From Thermoplasmatota archaeon (GTDB lineage: Archaea > Thermoplasmatota > Penumbrarchaeia > JASLWR01): a stretch of DNA of 59,401 nucleotides. The notes beneath the pieces are model-generated. The model had not been told where the DNA came from. It ran no database searches and saw only the letters and a program-made list of their open reading frames with translations. Both the position numbers and the translations under genes were made by a program. Within the stretch, counting starts at the first letter, position 1. Each line of letters begins with the position of its first letter. The stretch spans positions 1 through 59,401 of the forward strand of contig JASLWR010000015.1 of the NCBI GenBank assembly GCA_030740765.1, read 5' to 3'. Shown here one piece after another: positions 1 through 9,239 of this stretch.

Positions 1-88
1 TATCAGAGAAAATCTCTGCCTGGCGTGAGCGCTCGAGATTTTTCAGACGTGTTTCCCGTTGGAGCTAAACAAATACAAAAATACTAAT
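1..88. repeat. Terminal inverted repeat, left copy
   Basis: Positions 1-76 match the reverse complement of 59325-59400 base for base. After a one-base indel, 77-88 match 59312-59323. The outer tip can fold on itself (CAGAGA/TCTCTG around an AAA loop, positions 4-18). The sequence also contains the palindrome GAGCGCTC. Most simply, both contig ends run into copies of one dispersed repeat where assembly stopped. A true linear element is possible but less likely, given the housekeeping genes inside. Confidence 0.9.
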
Positions 89-363
89 TAAGAGTGTTGT
101 GATATCTCCTACGTTGGATCCTTCAAGAATTGTGGAAATAACGAATTATTTACAATAGCACAATATTGAACAGTAGAGATATTTCATTTCGTCCCAAACC
201 TATCCGCTGGATGCAACCTACACCTCTATCTTTCCCACCCAGCAATCTGTTGCGGCCCGGGCCAGCCAAACCAGCTCCCGTGCCTTTTTCAGAGAGAAAA
301 TAACGACCCTCCCTTTTCGTCTAAAATCACAATTATTATCCGCACCCGGGCAGAGGGGATATT

Positions 364-395
364 GGCGGAGTCAAGTTGTTGACTCCCGCTTGTGA
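364..395. repeat. Isolated hairpin upstream of the MFS gene
   Basis: An 8-bp perfect stem, GGAGTCAA (367-374) with TTGACTCC (379-386), has a GTTG loop and is followed by a T-rich run. It looks like the short hairpins found in other gaps of this window. The rest of 89-502 shows no convincing gene on either strand. Confidence 0.5.
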
Positions 396-502
396 ATTTT
401 TTTTGTTCATTTTGTCCATTATAATTTCATAGAAATATAGAACTTTTGCTTTTACAAAAGTAAATCAAGCAAAACAATAAATCCAAAGATTCACATAAAA
501 AA

Positions 503-1771
503 ATGCACCACGTTGCTAGATTTCAGGATATGATCGAAATGATCTGGAAGTTCAGCCTTTATGGATTTCTGAAAAATCTTAGGTTCTTCGAACCTTTCCT
601 TTATCTTTTCTTTCTTTCAAGAGGAGTCAGTTTTTTCCATATTGGAATACTTATAGGCATTAGGGAGCTTTCCCAAATTGTTGCAGAAGTTCCCACGGGA
701 GTCCTAGCAGACCTTATAGGGCGGCCGCGAACCATGGTATTCTGTTTTGCTTCTTATTTGGTGAGCTTTGTTGTGTTCTTTTTTGGGCGGAATTTTTGGC
801 TATTCGTTCCAGCGTTCATTCTGTTCGGCTTGGGTGAAGCCCTTCGAACGGGCACCCATAAGGCGATAATTCTCGATTATCTCGATAAGCATGGTATGTC
901 CCACGAGAAAACAAAATATTATGGTTTGACCCGTTCCTGGTCCCTTGTCGGCTCTGCTCTTTGTGCTCTACTGGCTGCGGTCCTCGTATTCGTCAGCAAC
1001 TCTTACGAATATGTTTTTATCGCCTCCACAGTACCATACATTTTAGCACTGATGCTCATGCTCAGCTACCCCAAATACCTCGATAGGAAAATAGAAAAAG
1101 GATTCTACCAGAATTTTTTAAAAGAAGTTTGGCAGCATATTCACGGTATCGTCCATTCCTTTAAGAACACTTATGAACTTTTAAAATCTGTGGGAAACTC
1201 TGCCTTCTTTGATGCTACTTTTAAAATTAGCAAGGACTATATACAACCAATACTTCTAACATATGTAATTCTTGCAGGCGGCCTCTTTACTGGTATTATT
1301 GCCATGTCCGAAGAACAGGAAATCGCTATCCTGATGGGTTTTTCCTTCTTTATAATATTCATAGTCGCTTCGTTTTCCTCACGTAATGCGCACAAAGTAG
1401 AAAAAACAATGACCAGACCAAGTAAATCTCTCAATCTGATTTACGCTGTGTTCATACTTTTGCTTCTTGAAGTGGCTCTACTTCGAAGGGCAGAACTTTT
1501 TCTTCTTATAATCATAGTTTTCCTTTTCATGTATGTACTGGTCAACATTCGGCGGCCCATGATAATTGGACGTATTGGGGATCGAATGGAAAAAAACCAA
1601 CGGGCATCAGTACTTTCTATCGAAACCCAGCTCAAATCGATATTTGCAATGATTCTTGCGCCTATTTTCGGACTTCTCGCCGATGGTCTGGGGGTACAAT
1701 GGGTCTTCTTTGGAGGGGCTGCCCTTATGCTGGTGTTAATGCCATTCTTAATGCTCAAAGAGAGAAAGTAA
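503..1771 (+). CDS. Major facilitator superfamily transporter
   Basis: A polytopic membrane protein of 422 residues, normal for the MFS. The loop-2/3 signature GVLADLIGRPR lies at residues 66-76 with the usual Gly, Asp and Arg-Pro. About twelve hydrophobic segments are visible, split by a longer basic loop near residues 195-235. The substrate cannot be read from sequence; proteins of this shape are mostly exporters of small molecules. No ribosome binding site precedes the first ATG, and in-frame ATGs at 530 and 539 are equally plausible starts. The gene stands alone, with a small zinc-ribbon gene convergent downstream. Confidence 0.85.
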   Translation: MHHVARFQDMIEMIWKFSLYGFLKNLRFFEPFLYLFFLSRGVSFFHIGILIGIRELSQIVAEVPTGVLADLIGRPRTMVFCFASYLVSFVVFFFGRNFWLFVPAFILFGLGEALRTGTHKAIILDYLDKHGMSHEKTKYYGLTRSWSLVGSALCALLAAVLVFVSNSYEYVFIASTVPYILALMLMLSYPKYLDRKIEKGFYQNFLKEVWQHIHGIVHSFKNTYELLKSVGNSAFFDATFKISKDYIQPILLTYVILAGGLFTGIIAMSEEQEIAILMGFSFFIIFIVASFSSRNAHKVEKTMTRPSKSLNLIYAVFILLLLEVALLRRAELFLLIIIVFLFMYVLVNIRRPMIIGRIGDRMEKNQRASVLSIETQLKSIFAMILAPIFGLLADGLGVQWVFFGGAALMLVLMPFLMLKERK

Positions 1772-1893
1772 ATTCGCGATGAGTTATACCACTTTGTAAG
1801 CATAGCTTAACCAAAAGAGTGAAAGACCGGATTCGATGGCATTGGTGCCAGAACTCCGCCCTTGCATTCTGCTGTTTTCTACGGATATAATTA

Positions 1894-2103
1894 TTACGTA
1901 AAGAAATCGAGAATATTCTCAGCGGTTTTTCCCTTTTTAGCAAGATACATGTCGGTATATCCGCATTTTTCACAAGAAATCGTTATAAATTTCTTGTCTT
2001 GGATATCAAAAATCTTTTGCCAAAAACCACCTGCCGCCCTTATTTCGCCCGGTTTATACTTCTTATTTCTACACTTTGTACACTTATACTTTGATGTTGA
2101 CAT
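1894..2103 (-). CDS. Small zinc-ribbon protein, COG3478/DUF2082 type
   Basis: A 69-residue protein with two Cys pairs, CTKC (C8, C11) and CEKC (C44, C47), which make a single zinc ribbon. Between them is the pattern IFDIQDKKFITISC, characteristic of the predicted nucleic-acid-binding Zn-ribbon family COG3478 (DUF2082). The C-terminal ILDFF also fits that family. The whole family is about this length, so the protein appears complete. Its cellular role is not known; binding to nucleic acid is a family prediction. It is transcribed toward the MFS gene and has no operon partner. Confidence 0.8.
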   Translation of the reverse strand: MSTSKYKCTKCRNKKYKPGEIRAAGGFWQKIFDIQDKKFITISCEKCGYTDMYLAKKGKTAENILDFFT

Positions 2104-2291
2104 GTTATTCGGTATGCCATAATATCGTTATAAAATTTTCTTGCTGAGTTACATATATTACTCATAATACCTTATCATTTACGAATTTTCGTCAGGGACT
2201 GGATGATCTAGGACGCAGACCTGATGGGGGTCTTTACAAACGTTCAGCTGGCTGTGAGAAAGGTGGAAGACCACTATAAAACGCCAAAATA

Positions 2292-2664
2292 TCACTCGAC
2301 GTGTTGGTCTATGAGAATCGGATTTCCGTCCGGATCGATCAGAGTCAGACTTGCCGGACCGGTGGTTGATTCATCGGCCTCGGAAGCGAGTGGGAGTCCC
2401 CTGGCTTTTAGATTCTGTTGAATTTCCCGAACGTCTTCGAATTCCTTAAGCGCCTGCGCCTGACTCGTCCAGCCCGGATTGAAGGTGAGGGCGTTACATT
2501 CAAACATCCCCTGGAACAGACTATCGTTGTGTCCCCATTACGAAGAATCAGCCAGTACTGTGTTGGATCCCCACCAACCTGTTTGAATCCAAGCTTTTCA
2601 TAGAACGTCTGGACGTTGCGATATCTTTGACAGCAAGACTTATTGAGAATGTTCCGAGGTTCAT
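2292..2664 (-). pseudogene. VOC (glyoxalase-like) family protein broken by two frameshifts
   Basis: Read on the minus strand from an ATG at 2664, the product starts MNLGTFSISLAVKDIATSR. It then continues in a second frame with FYEKLGFKQVGGDPTQYWL and ends in a third with the intact tail from about MFECNALTFNPGW to 2292. Each junction is repaired by adding one base, near 2608 and near 2520. That restores about 124 residues, the usual length of a one-domain vicinal-oxygen-chelate protein, with the DPDGNPI motif near the end. The gene is therefore either a recent pseudogene or carries two sequencing errors. Family members bind metal and act on small molecules; the substrate is unknown. Confidence 0.8.
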
Positions 2665-2839
2665 TTTGGTTAATATACTGGAATTTTTATTTGAAAACTT
2701 CCATTATTCAGTCGCGTGAAAAAGTCAAAACTTGAGTGAAACAAAACCTATCAGGCATTATGTTTAAGTTCGAAGCCCCCCCGGTCCTACGCAAAACGGA
2801 TTCTTCACAAAGTATGTTCAGCAAAATATTTAAAAGAGT

Positions 2840-3425
2840 AAATAGAATTGCCTAAAAATCGCTATCCCATCGTTCGCTTTGCTCACTTCGCAGCAAGCTA
2901 CGGGGCATTACGCGATTTTTCAAGACGGCAATTCGATTCAAATTGAAAATTCGTCGTCTGGCTTTTGGAAACACCTTGCTCTTTAATATAGTCCTCCATC
3001 GCCTGAACATCATATCCATCACCGATCGTATCAAGATGCCCTCCTTCAGACCAGAAATGACCTCCCCACAGTTCCTTTTTTACCTCTGGAAATCTCTTGA
3101 AGATTTCCCTCGCTGTGATACTCTTGCATATCTGCATCACTCTTGAAGGAGAGTATCTTGGCGCGGCCTCTACCAATATGTGTAGATGATCTCTATCAGA
3201 GCCAATGGCTTGGAAATTGAGATAATACCTCTCTGTTATGCTCATAAAGATTTTCTCCATGTATTCAAAAATCGCATCATCTATCATAGACTTAGGATAC
3301 TTGATTACAAGAACCATATGATACCGTATCCTGTAACTGCAATGACATGCGTATTTTACTTCCATACCCGTTAATATGGTTTACTAAGCTTTATAACATC
3401 CGGAGCAGCTCCGGGGTATTGGACC
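2840..3425 (-). mobile_element. IS200-type insertion sequence (tnpA only)
   Basis: The tnpA gene (2898-3365) is flanked by subterminal hairpins, as in IS200 elements. On the 5' side is CCGGAGC/GCTCCGG at 3400-3414. On the 3' side is CGTAGC/GCTGCG with a TT loop (2889-2902 read on minus), nested in a longer inverted repeat: AAAAATCGC at 2854 with GCGATTTTT at 2912, and GAATTGCC at 2845 with GGCAATTC at 2927. The 3' structure overlaps the end of tnpA. No tnpB is present. Exact cleavage sites cannot be fixed without an empty site. Confidence 0.75.
2898..3365 (-). CDS. tnpA: IS200-family transposase TnpA (Y1 HUH)
   Basis: A 155-residue single-strand transposase. The HUH metal site is HLH (H60, H62) in DRDHLHILVEA, and the catalytic tyrosine is Y126 in MEDYIKEQG, both at the expected distances. 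The enzyme cuts and joins single-stranded DNA at hairpin-recognised ends ('peel and paste'). The last ~15 residues are encoded by the right-end hairpin, so the tail is dictated by the DNA structure rather than by the family. The gene is intact and the copy may be active. Confidence 0.92.
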   Translation of the reverse strand: MEVKYACHCSYRIRYHMVLVIKYPKSMIDDAIFEYMEKIFMSITERYYLNFQAIGSDRDHLHILVEAAPRYSPSRVMQICKSITAREIFKRFPEVKKELWGGHFWSEGGHLDTIGDGYDVQAMEDYIKEQGVSKSQTTNFQFESNCRLEKSRNAP

Positions 3426-3429
3426 CAAA

Positions 3430-3845
3430 TTGGAATAAATATTTGCAGTTCAAAAATGAACTAATAAAACATACAAATATTCCAATTATCAAATTATATT
3501 AAATTCTCCGAAGGTGTGATTTTTTACTCTGCGACGGGGTTCTTGCAGAACTCTGGGTTGCAAACACTCTATCACGAAGCTACCAACTGAGGCACACCAA
3601 CCACACTTCCACCTCCCCAACCCTTGTTTTCGTATGACTACCAAGTTACGAAAAAATGACTTGTAGGCGTTATATCATTTTGAAATTTGCAAAATAGCAA
3701 TACTCCGAATGTGATACCATTAGCTCCCCTTCTTCCTCTCTGCGCATTTTTCGCGAATCTACATAAGGTCACCACCCTGAGATGGCTTATTTGGGTATTT
3801 GGGACAAGAAACCATTCATTTATTTCTCTGCATAAAAAGAACCAT
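3430..3845. other. Intergenic region without a recognised gene
   Basis: This gap between the IS200 element and tfb has no convincing ORF. On the minus strand at about 3530-3600 a D-arm-like stretch (CCTCAGTTGGTAGC) precedes TTTGCAA, but no T-arm or acceptor stem follows, so I do not call a tRNA. The sequence ataaaaag near 3834 may be the TATA box of tfb. Confidence 0.4.
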
Positions 3846-3888
3846 GAATGGAAATAGAATGCCTGGGTTATACAAGTGTTGAGAGTAT

Positions 3889-4821
3889 ATGCTTAAAAAA
3901 AATCAAAATATTGAAGAGAATACGAATTGTCCGGAATGCAAAGGTAAACATCTCTCCAAGGATTATGAAAGAGGCGAGCTGGTTTGTGAAGACTGTGGTC
4001 TCGTGGTGGAGAGCGGATCAATCGATCAAGGACCGGAATGGCGAGCATTCGACGCTGAGCAGGGCGAGAAGAAATCACGTACCGGCGCTCCCATGGATTA
4101 CTTGAAACATGATAAGGGTTTATCGACTCAGATAGGCTGGACAAACAGGGATTCTTACGGGAAGTCGATACCCACCAAGAACCGGGCGCAATTATACCGA
4201 ATGAGAAAATGGCAGAGAAGGATCCGTGTGTCCAACGCAACGGAGAGGAACCTCGCCTTTGCCCTATCGGAGCTAAATCGCATGGCATCCGGTATGAATC
4301 TGCCCCGCACTGTCCGGGAGACCGCGGCAATGATCTACCGGCGAGCTGTTAACAAGAATCTGATCCGGGGGAGGTCCATAGAGGGTGTGGTGGCTGCCTC
4401 GTTGTACGCAGCGTGCCGTCAATCCAACGTGCCCCGTACTCTTGACGAGGTTGCCAACACATCAAGGGTGGGACGTAAGGAGATCGGGCGTACTTACCGC
4501 TTTATGACACGGGAACTTAACCTGAGATTGCTTCCGACATCACCCCAGGATTACATTTCGCGGTTCTGCTCCGAGCTGAAGCTCAGCGGTGCGGCACATA
4601 CCCAGTCCATCGAGATACTGAGAAGGGCGGAGAAAGAGGAACTGACCTCAGGGAGAGGACCCACGGGAGTTGCGGCGGCAGCCATTTACGTTTCGTCCAT
4701 CAAGTGCAACGAGAGAAGGACCCAGAGGGAGGTGGCCGATGTGGCGGGAGTTACCGAGGTCACCATCAGGAACAGGTATAAGGAACTCGTAGATAAGCTT
4801 GAGATAGAAATTGAAATTTGA
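3889..4821 (+). CDS. tfb: Transcription initiation factor IIB (TFB)
   Basis: A 310-residue archaeal TFB. The N-terminal zinc ribbon has C14, C17, C33 and C36 (CPEC...CEDC). It is followed by the B-reader/linker region and two cyclin folds at about residues 110-200 and 205-305. TFB binds the TATA-TBP complex and the BRE element and recruits RNA polymerase. A complete second cyclin repeat with the [18 protein letters not shown] pattern shows that the gene is full length. It is monocistronic or is followed after 72 bp by an unrelated membrane protein. Many archaea carry several tfb paralogs; whether this is the main one cannot be told here. Confidence 0.95.
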   Translation: MLKKNQNIEENTNCPECKGKHLSKDYERGELVCEDCGLVVESGSIDQGPEWRAFDAEQGEKKSRTGAPMDYLKHDKGLSTQIGWTNRDSYGKSIPTKNRAQLYRMRKWQRRIRVSNATERNLAFALSELNRMASGMNLPRTVRETAAMIYRRAVNKNLIRGRSIEGVVAASLYAACRQSNVPRTLDEVANTSRVGRKEIGRTYRFMTRELNLRLLPTSPQDYISRFCSELKLSGAAHTQSIEILRRAEKEELTSGRGPTGVAAAAIYVSSIKCNERRTQREVADVAGVTEVTIRNRYKELVDKLEIEIEI

Positions 4822-4893
4822 GAAAATAAGATCATTTCTGCAATCTTAATTGATTGGAGGACTTACAGGCATTAGTTATTATTACTATCCAAG

Positions 4894-5700
4894 GTGGCTG
4901 TTTCTAGGATACGAGTGCAGGAACTAACTCATCGGCGGGGCCGTGGTGGCCGGAAAGGGATATTTTTAAATAAAGTCGGAAAAAGGAGTGACCTCCTGCC
5001 TGACATGATCCCCTTCAACGATATAAAGAAGATCGAACCGGCAGAAATAAATCTGGAAATATATACAAAAAATGGAAATTGTCATTCAATCCCCTCTCTT
5101 TCCGAAGAGACGAAAAACTGGGTGATAAAAGAATACATTTCAATTCGAGACAAGGGCAAGGAAAGGAAAAATCGAAAACTTGACCGGAAAGATGCAATAT
5201 GGCTGGAGAACCTGCATCGTAAAAGGTGTTATCGGCTCGGCGTGATTCCTACTTATACACTTATTGCTGCATTCATATCATGCATAGTTGGTGGCGTGAT
5301 AGGCGTATCGATAAAACTCGAATATTTATTTCACTTTACTATGTTGTTTTTCTTGTTTTGTTTCGTCACTTTATTCTTATGGAGAATCAATTTATTCAAA
5401 GAAGGGTTTGGCAGCTACAGGAGGAACCCCATATCCATTGCTTATACCAATGAGGGCTTGTTCGTCGAGTATCCAAAAACGAAGAAAATTCCGCATTTCG
5501 CCCTGAGAGAAATATCATGGATGGATATAAAGAACATTTCGGAAAATGATCAAATTCAGGCAAGCTCGGGTTTATTCATCTGCAGGAATCTGGTAATCTT
5601 CGATAGATCGGGGAAAGGGCATAGTGTCAATGGGATCGATGATCTTTGCGCCAACACAATAATCGGTAAATGGAAACAATGGAAATATGAAAATCATTGA
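4894..5700 (+). CDS. Unrecognised protein with two central membrane segments
   Basis: A 268-residue protein with a soluble basic N-terminal third and two adjacent hydrophobic helices at about residues 115-165. The C-terminal ~100-residue domain is rich in beta strands (SIAYTNEGLFVEYPKTKKI...) and recalls bacterial PH-like domains such as those in YcxB-type proteins. That resemblance is weak. The start is GTG at 4894, because a stop lies in frame at 4873 and no ATG is available. A GGAGG at 4856-4860 is far upstream of it. The gene follows tfb on the same strand. Function unknown. Confidence 0.7.
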   Translation: MAVSRIRVQELTHRRGRGGRKGIFLNKVGKRSDLLPDMIPFNDIKKIEPAEINLEIYTKNGNCHSIPSLSEETKNWVIKEYISIRDKGKERKNRKLDRKDAIWLENLHRKRCYRLGVIPTYTLIAAFISCIVGGVIGVSIKLEYLFHFTMLFFLFCFVTLFLWRINLFKEGFGSYRRNPISIAYTNEGLFVEYPKTKKIPHFALREISWMDIKNISENDQIQASSGLFICRNLVIFDRSGKGHSVNGIDDLCANTIIGKWKQWKYENH

Positions 5701-5728
5701 ATGATGAAAAAAATTGAAAACTGTCCGA

Positions 5729-5944
5729 TCAAAATACCGGGAAAAGGATAAACGCAAACAGTGATCCAAAATACAGAACAAAACAAACGACCCGGACAAC
5801 AATGTTCCCCGCTCGATTGTAAACGAATACCAATGCCGGTATTCCTACACCAACCAAAAAAGCTCCGGACACCAACCAAATAATGACCCCGGTCCGTGCC
5901 AATGTAGTCTCAAATCCATAAAAAATGAGTAAAAGAGTGAACAT
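5729..5944 (-). CDS. Small hydrophobic membrane protein
   Basis: At least 71 residues, almost wholly hydrophobic, with two or three predicted membrane helices split by a short basic loop (VYNRAGNIVVRV). The reading frame stays open for about 35 more codons upstream of the ATG at 5944, encoding a plausible charged N-terminus (EKEESKKDKYGCLEAVSFF), but that extension has no ATG, GTG or TTG. The true start may therefore be non-canonical, or the gene may have lost its start. It follows the BNR-like gene on the same strand. Family not recognised. Confidence 0.5.
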   Translation of the reverse strand: MFTLLLIFYGFETTLARTGVIIWLVSGAFLVGVGIPALVFVYNRAGNIVVRVVCFVLYFGSLFAFILFPVF

Positions 5945-6058
5945 GGCCGTGGCAACGAAGAAACTTACAGCCTCCAGACACCCGTACTTGTCCTTTTTTG
6001 ACTCTTCTTTTTCGCCGGTTATAATACCACCCCGATATTGACTTAAACCTTAATTGAC

Positions 6059-7882
6059 TCACTTCAGATTCGTCTCGATATTGCTGATGCGAATCTTGTA
6101 TTCTTTCTTCAATCTTGTGTAGTCTGCCTTTGATATGTTTTTGCTCTCGAATTCCTCGCGCAGTAAGCGAAGGGCCGTTTTTTTCTCCTTCAATTCCAGC
6201 TTGAGTATACTTTTGTCCACTTTCTCTTCCTTCGACGGCGGCAGGTCTCTTCGTTTCGACCTGCGTTGGGTACTTTTCTTTTGTGTTTCCGGTTGCTTCT
6301 CGGTTTTTACCGTCTTAAGAGCCGGTTTTCTGGATGATAATATAAAGATTACCAGGATTACGATCACAACGAAGATAATGATCACCATGTAAACGTTGGT
6401 ATAATCCGGATCATTCTCCGGAGGGAAATCTTTGGCGTCGATGGGATTGGTTCCTGCCCTGTATTCCCGGATGTTCGAAAAACCGTCTTCATCCTGGTCA
6501 TAGGTGGAATCGTCGCCAAAAATATTTAGCCCGTATTTGTACTCCCACATGTCCGGCATCCCGTCTCCGTCCCTATCAGAGGTTTCGGTCATCTCCTGTT
6601 CCACTATTTTTCGTATAATTATATCTCGTCTTGAACCGGCCTTCGACGAGGGCTCCTCATACACCACGTAGCATCCGGAATCATAGGCAATTAACTCGGA
6701 ACCTCCCGTAGCCCGTTGGCCGTAACTTACCAGTATCTCCTTTTCGGGCGGGAACCCTTCTTCACCTCTTTGATTATGTCTCAGGTAGATATCATATCCA
6801 TTTCTAAAGACCATATACCTATCACCATCGGGTGCGATGCCGAGGAAAGGAAGTCCCTGATCGTGCTGCGAGTTATTGTTTACCGGTGGATAGACCCCGC
6901 TGGGAAAATAGTCACCGGAATCGCTGGACGTTACCCAAAAAATCCAATGATTACCTTCGCCCTCCCTGTCATCGTTCCATAGTACGTAGAGAATGCCGTT
7001 TCCCTCTCCGAATATAAGTGGTTCTCCCACCTGGAAAGGACCTTCGTTCGGATAAGTGAGCTTGTCCAGCTTGTCTACGGATTTGGGAGTATCGAAGGTT
7101 CCCTCTGTGTGTAGTGCTCTGCTGAAGAATATTCGGTTGCCTGCTTCCCAGGTGCAGTAAGCGTAAGTGCTGTCCGCAAAAATCGATGATGAATTGCAAT
7201 TCCCTGCTTTTGGATCGGAAACTAGTTGAGGCTCCGAGAAGGTCTTGCCCCCGTTATTGGATGTAACGAAGTAGAGATAAGTACCATCGGTCTGGTTGTC
7301 GAACCCAAGAAAGCTGCAATATATCTTGCCGGCTGGTGCAACTCCCACGGAAGGTGCCTGGACGGAGGAAAAGGCATCAGTTATCTCACTCGCATCCGTA
7401 AAAGTGCTTCCCCGGTCCACCGATTTTGCAAAATAGACTGTCGCAGAGCCGTCATCTCGCTCTTGTTCCCATGCAAGGTAATACCAGTTCGTTGTGTTGG
7501 CAACCACGAGTTCAGCATTTTTTTTTCCGTTACCGGATGGAAGCTTAATCGTGGTAGGCTCCTCGAAATCGTCCCCCCAAAATTGCGACCTGCTTATCTT
7601 GAATACACTTTCGGATGCGCCCGGAGCTTTATGCTCCCATATGGCAACAGCGGCTCCCACTGCATCTTTCCTGATAATCGGATTGCGGTTCACCCCGGCG
7701 ATATTTTTGGTGATCGTGGTAGTTTTCTCCATTACAAGTTCGATAGGCGCGACTATAGATTCTTGCGGGACACCAGGATCGTACTGCGATACACCCACGG
7801 ATGAGAATATAGAAACCAGAAATGTGATGAGTACGGAGACGAGCAGTATGAAGAGAATGGTTTTGAACTTATGTGCTACCAT
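6059..7882 (-). CDS. Secreted, membrane-anchored BNR/sialidase-like beta-propeller protein
   Basis: A 607-residue protein with an N-terminal signal anchor (residues ~8-28). A propeller-like region at about 50-430 carries repeated SxDxGxTF-type Asp-box motifs (SVDRGSTFTDA, TSNNGGKTFSEP, SSDSGDYFPSG). Next comes a calcium-binding thrombospondin-3/EF-like stretch (DRDGDGMPDMWEYKYGL, DQDEDGFSN). A transmembrane helix lies at about 512-535, and the basic cytoplasmic tail ends in a coiled coil. Asp boxes occur in sialidases and in many non-enzymatic propellers; I see no clear catalytic Arg triad, so binding rather than hydrolysis is as likely. The gene starts 11 bp after the RPA-like gene, probably in one operon. 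Confidence 0.8.
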   Translation of the reverse strand: MVAHKFKTILFILLVSVLITFLVSIFSSVGVSQYDPGVPQESIVAPIELVMEKTTTITKNIAGVNRNPIIRKDAVGAAVAIWEHKAPGASESVFKISRSQFWGDDFEEPTTIKLPSGNGKKNAELVVANTTNWYYLAWEQERDDGSATVYFAKSVDRGSTFTDASEITDAFSSVQAPSVGVAPAGKIYCSFLGFDNQTDGTYLYFVTSNNGGKTFSEPQLVSDPKAGNCNSSSIFADSTYAYCTWEAGNRIFFSRALHTEGTFDTPKSVDKLDKLTYPNEGPFQVGEPLIFGEGNGILYVLWNDDREGEGNHWIFWVTSSDSGDYFPSGVYPPVNNNSQHDQGLPFLGIAPDGDRYMVFRNGYDIYLRHNQRGEEGFPPEKEILVSYGQRATGGSELIAYDSGCYVVYEEPSSKAGSRRDIIIRKIVEQEMTETSDRDGDGMPDMWEYKYGLNIFGDDSTYDQDEDGFSNIREYRAGTNPIDAKDFPPENDPDYTNVYMVIIIFVVIVILVIFILSSRKPALKTVKTEKQPETQKKSTQRRSKRRDLPPSKEEKVDKSILKLELKEKKTALRLLREEFESKNISKADYTRLKKEYKIRISNIETNLK

Positions 7883-7893
7883 GTAATACCCCG

Positions 7894-8709
7894 CTATTCC
7901 ATCAGGTCAATGGAACTTCTGTAGGTGGAATGAAGTTCAACAATATCCCTGTTCTGTCTCGCCGAAATATCGTGGAAAATGATCGATTGTCCCTGTTTGA
8001 GCCTGGAATTTTTAATTGCCAGCTCGTCCCATAGGACTATCTTCATAGACGACGTGGCATCCATGATAATTACGTTCAGAACGTATCCGGTGCTTCCGCT
8101 TTTCCGTGGGAATTCCCGAAGGTCGAATACAGTAGCTATCTCTCCGCTTACGCTGTAAGTGCCTCCGACCTGGATGTCCTCGATGGGCGTTATCTTCTCA
8201 CTTTTCTCGGTAAGGACCTCCATATTCGAGAAGTCTACCGGGTTGTATACCACGGAGCCCCATCGACCGGGAGATATCTGCCTTCCATAGTTGTTCTCCT
8301 TCACGAGCCCGTTGGCTATCTTTATTTTTGAATATTTACTTATACCCATTTCCATTAGTTTATCGATGGATTTCTCGTCCCAGATGACCACCTTTATCTC
8401 TCCCGTGGCATCTCCAATTGTAAAGGTCAGCATTTTCCCCTCTTTCCCGGTCTTTCTTCTGTAGCTATTCACCTCAACTTCGGACATTACGATGCCGTAA
8501 ACAGTGGCCGAAAGGCCGTCCCTTAGGTCCTTTATTGGAACCAAAGACGCGAGATCGATGCCCAACTGGCTGGCGGCGATATAGGAGGCGGCTAACCTAT
8601 CGAAGAGGTTCCCGGACCCGGCAATGACAGATTCAGTCTTCCGGGTGTAGCTCTCGAACATATCTCCCTTTGATGCAAGAGCGTCTATTTCCTCCTGTGT
8701 GAAGGGCAT
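7894..8709 (-). CDS. RPA-like OB-fold single-stranded DNA-binding protein
   Basis: 271 residues with two OB-fold units, at about residues 65-150 (ATVYGIVMSEVEVNSYRRKTGKEGKMLTF) and 165-265 (YSVSGEIATVFDLREF...MKIVLWDELA). Each has the VxIWDE/VLWDE strand typical of archaeal RPA. The N-terminal ~60 residues are helical. Archaeal RPA coats single-stranded DNA during replication and repair. No C-terminal zinc finger is present, so this resembles the short RPA/COG1599-type proteins. It is divergent from the HIT gene and probably co-transcribed with the downstream secreted protein, an odd pairing. Confidence 0.85.
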   Translation of the reverse strand: MPFTQEEIDALASKGDMFESYTRKTESVIAGSGNLFDRLAASYIAASQLGIDLASLVPIKDLRDGLSATVYGIVMSEVEVNSYRRKTGKEGKMLTFTIGDATGEIKVVIWDEKSIDKLMEMGISKYSKIKIANGLVKENNYGRQISPGRWGSVVYNPVDFSNMEVLTEKSEKITPIEDIQVGGTYSVSGEIATVFDLREFPRKSGSTGYVLNVIIMDATSSMKIVLWDELAIKNSRLKQGQSIIFHDISARQNRDIVELHSTYRSSIDLME

Positions 8710-8792
8710 AACGTACTAAACACAACCAACGTATTTGTAAATTACTGTAATGGATGAATCACGGTTGCTCAGCTGAGCGGAACGAATACGAA

Positions 8793-8803
8793 AATATATT
8801 TAT
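8793..8803 (+). promoter_or_regulatory. TATA box of the HIT gene
   Basis: The A/T run aatatatttat lies 25-35 bases upstream of the ATG at 8828. That spacing would start the transcript at or next to the start codon (leaderless). Confidence 0.5.
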
Positions 8804-8827
8804 CGTGCCGACGTCATCGGGTAGCGG

Positions 8828-9214
8828 ATGAATGAAGGGTGCATTTTCTGTGGGTTCGAAAAGGGCAAGGATCGTGAGATACTATTTTCCTCTAAAAGTC
8901 TTATTGCGGTACAGGATGCCTACCCCGTAACGCCGGGGCACATACTGATAATAACAAAAAAGCATAGAAACGACTTTTTTGAACTAAATGGAATTGAGTA
9001 TCGCGAGCTGCAAAGCATGATACTTCTGGCCGTGGATTTCATCACGAGCGAAGGCCTTTCCCCGGAAGGCTACAATATAGGAATGAACTGCGGTTCGGCC
9101 GGAGGCCAGACCATCATGCACTTCCACTGCCACGTAATTCCACGTTATAGTGGAGATATGAAGGAACCGAGAGGCGGCGTGAGACACTGTGTTGCCGGTA
9201 AAGGAAATTATTGA
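8828..9214 (+). CDS. HIT-family nucleotide hydrolase
   Basis: A 128-residue histidine-triad protein. The motif HFHCHVIPRY gives H98, H100 and H102, and an upstream CIFCGF (C5, C8) is the partial zinc knuckle common in Hint/HIT proteins. Family members hydrolyse nucleoside phosphoramidates or dinucleotides such as AppppA. Length and motif spacing are normal. The start is supported by a TATA box at a leaderless distance. No functional partner is evident. Confidence 0.93.
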   Translation: MNEGCIFCGFEKGKDREILFSSKSLIAVQDAYPVTPGHILIITKKHRNDFFELNGIEYRELQSMILLAVDFITSEGLSPEGYNIGMNCGSAGGQTIMHFHCHVIPRYSGDMKEPRGGVRHCVAGKGNY

Positions 9215-9239
9215 TGAATATTGAATTAACAGAGGGCCG

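Noticed and set aside
3525-3606. tRNA-like sequence on the minus strand
   Set aside because: A D-arm-like stretch is present, but the anticodon stem, T-arm and acceptor do not pair. At best it is a decayed tRNA.
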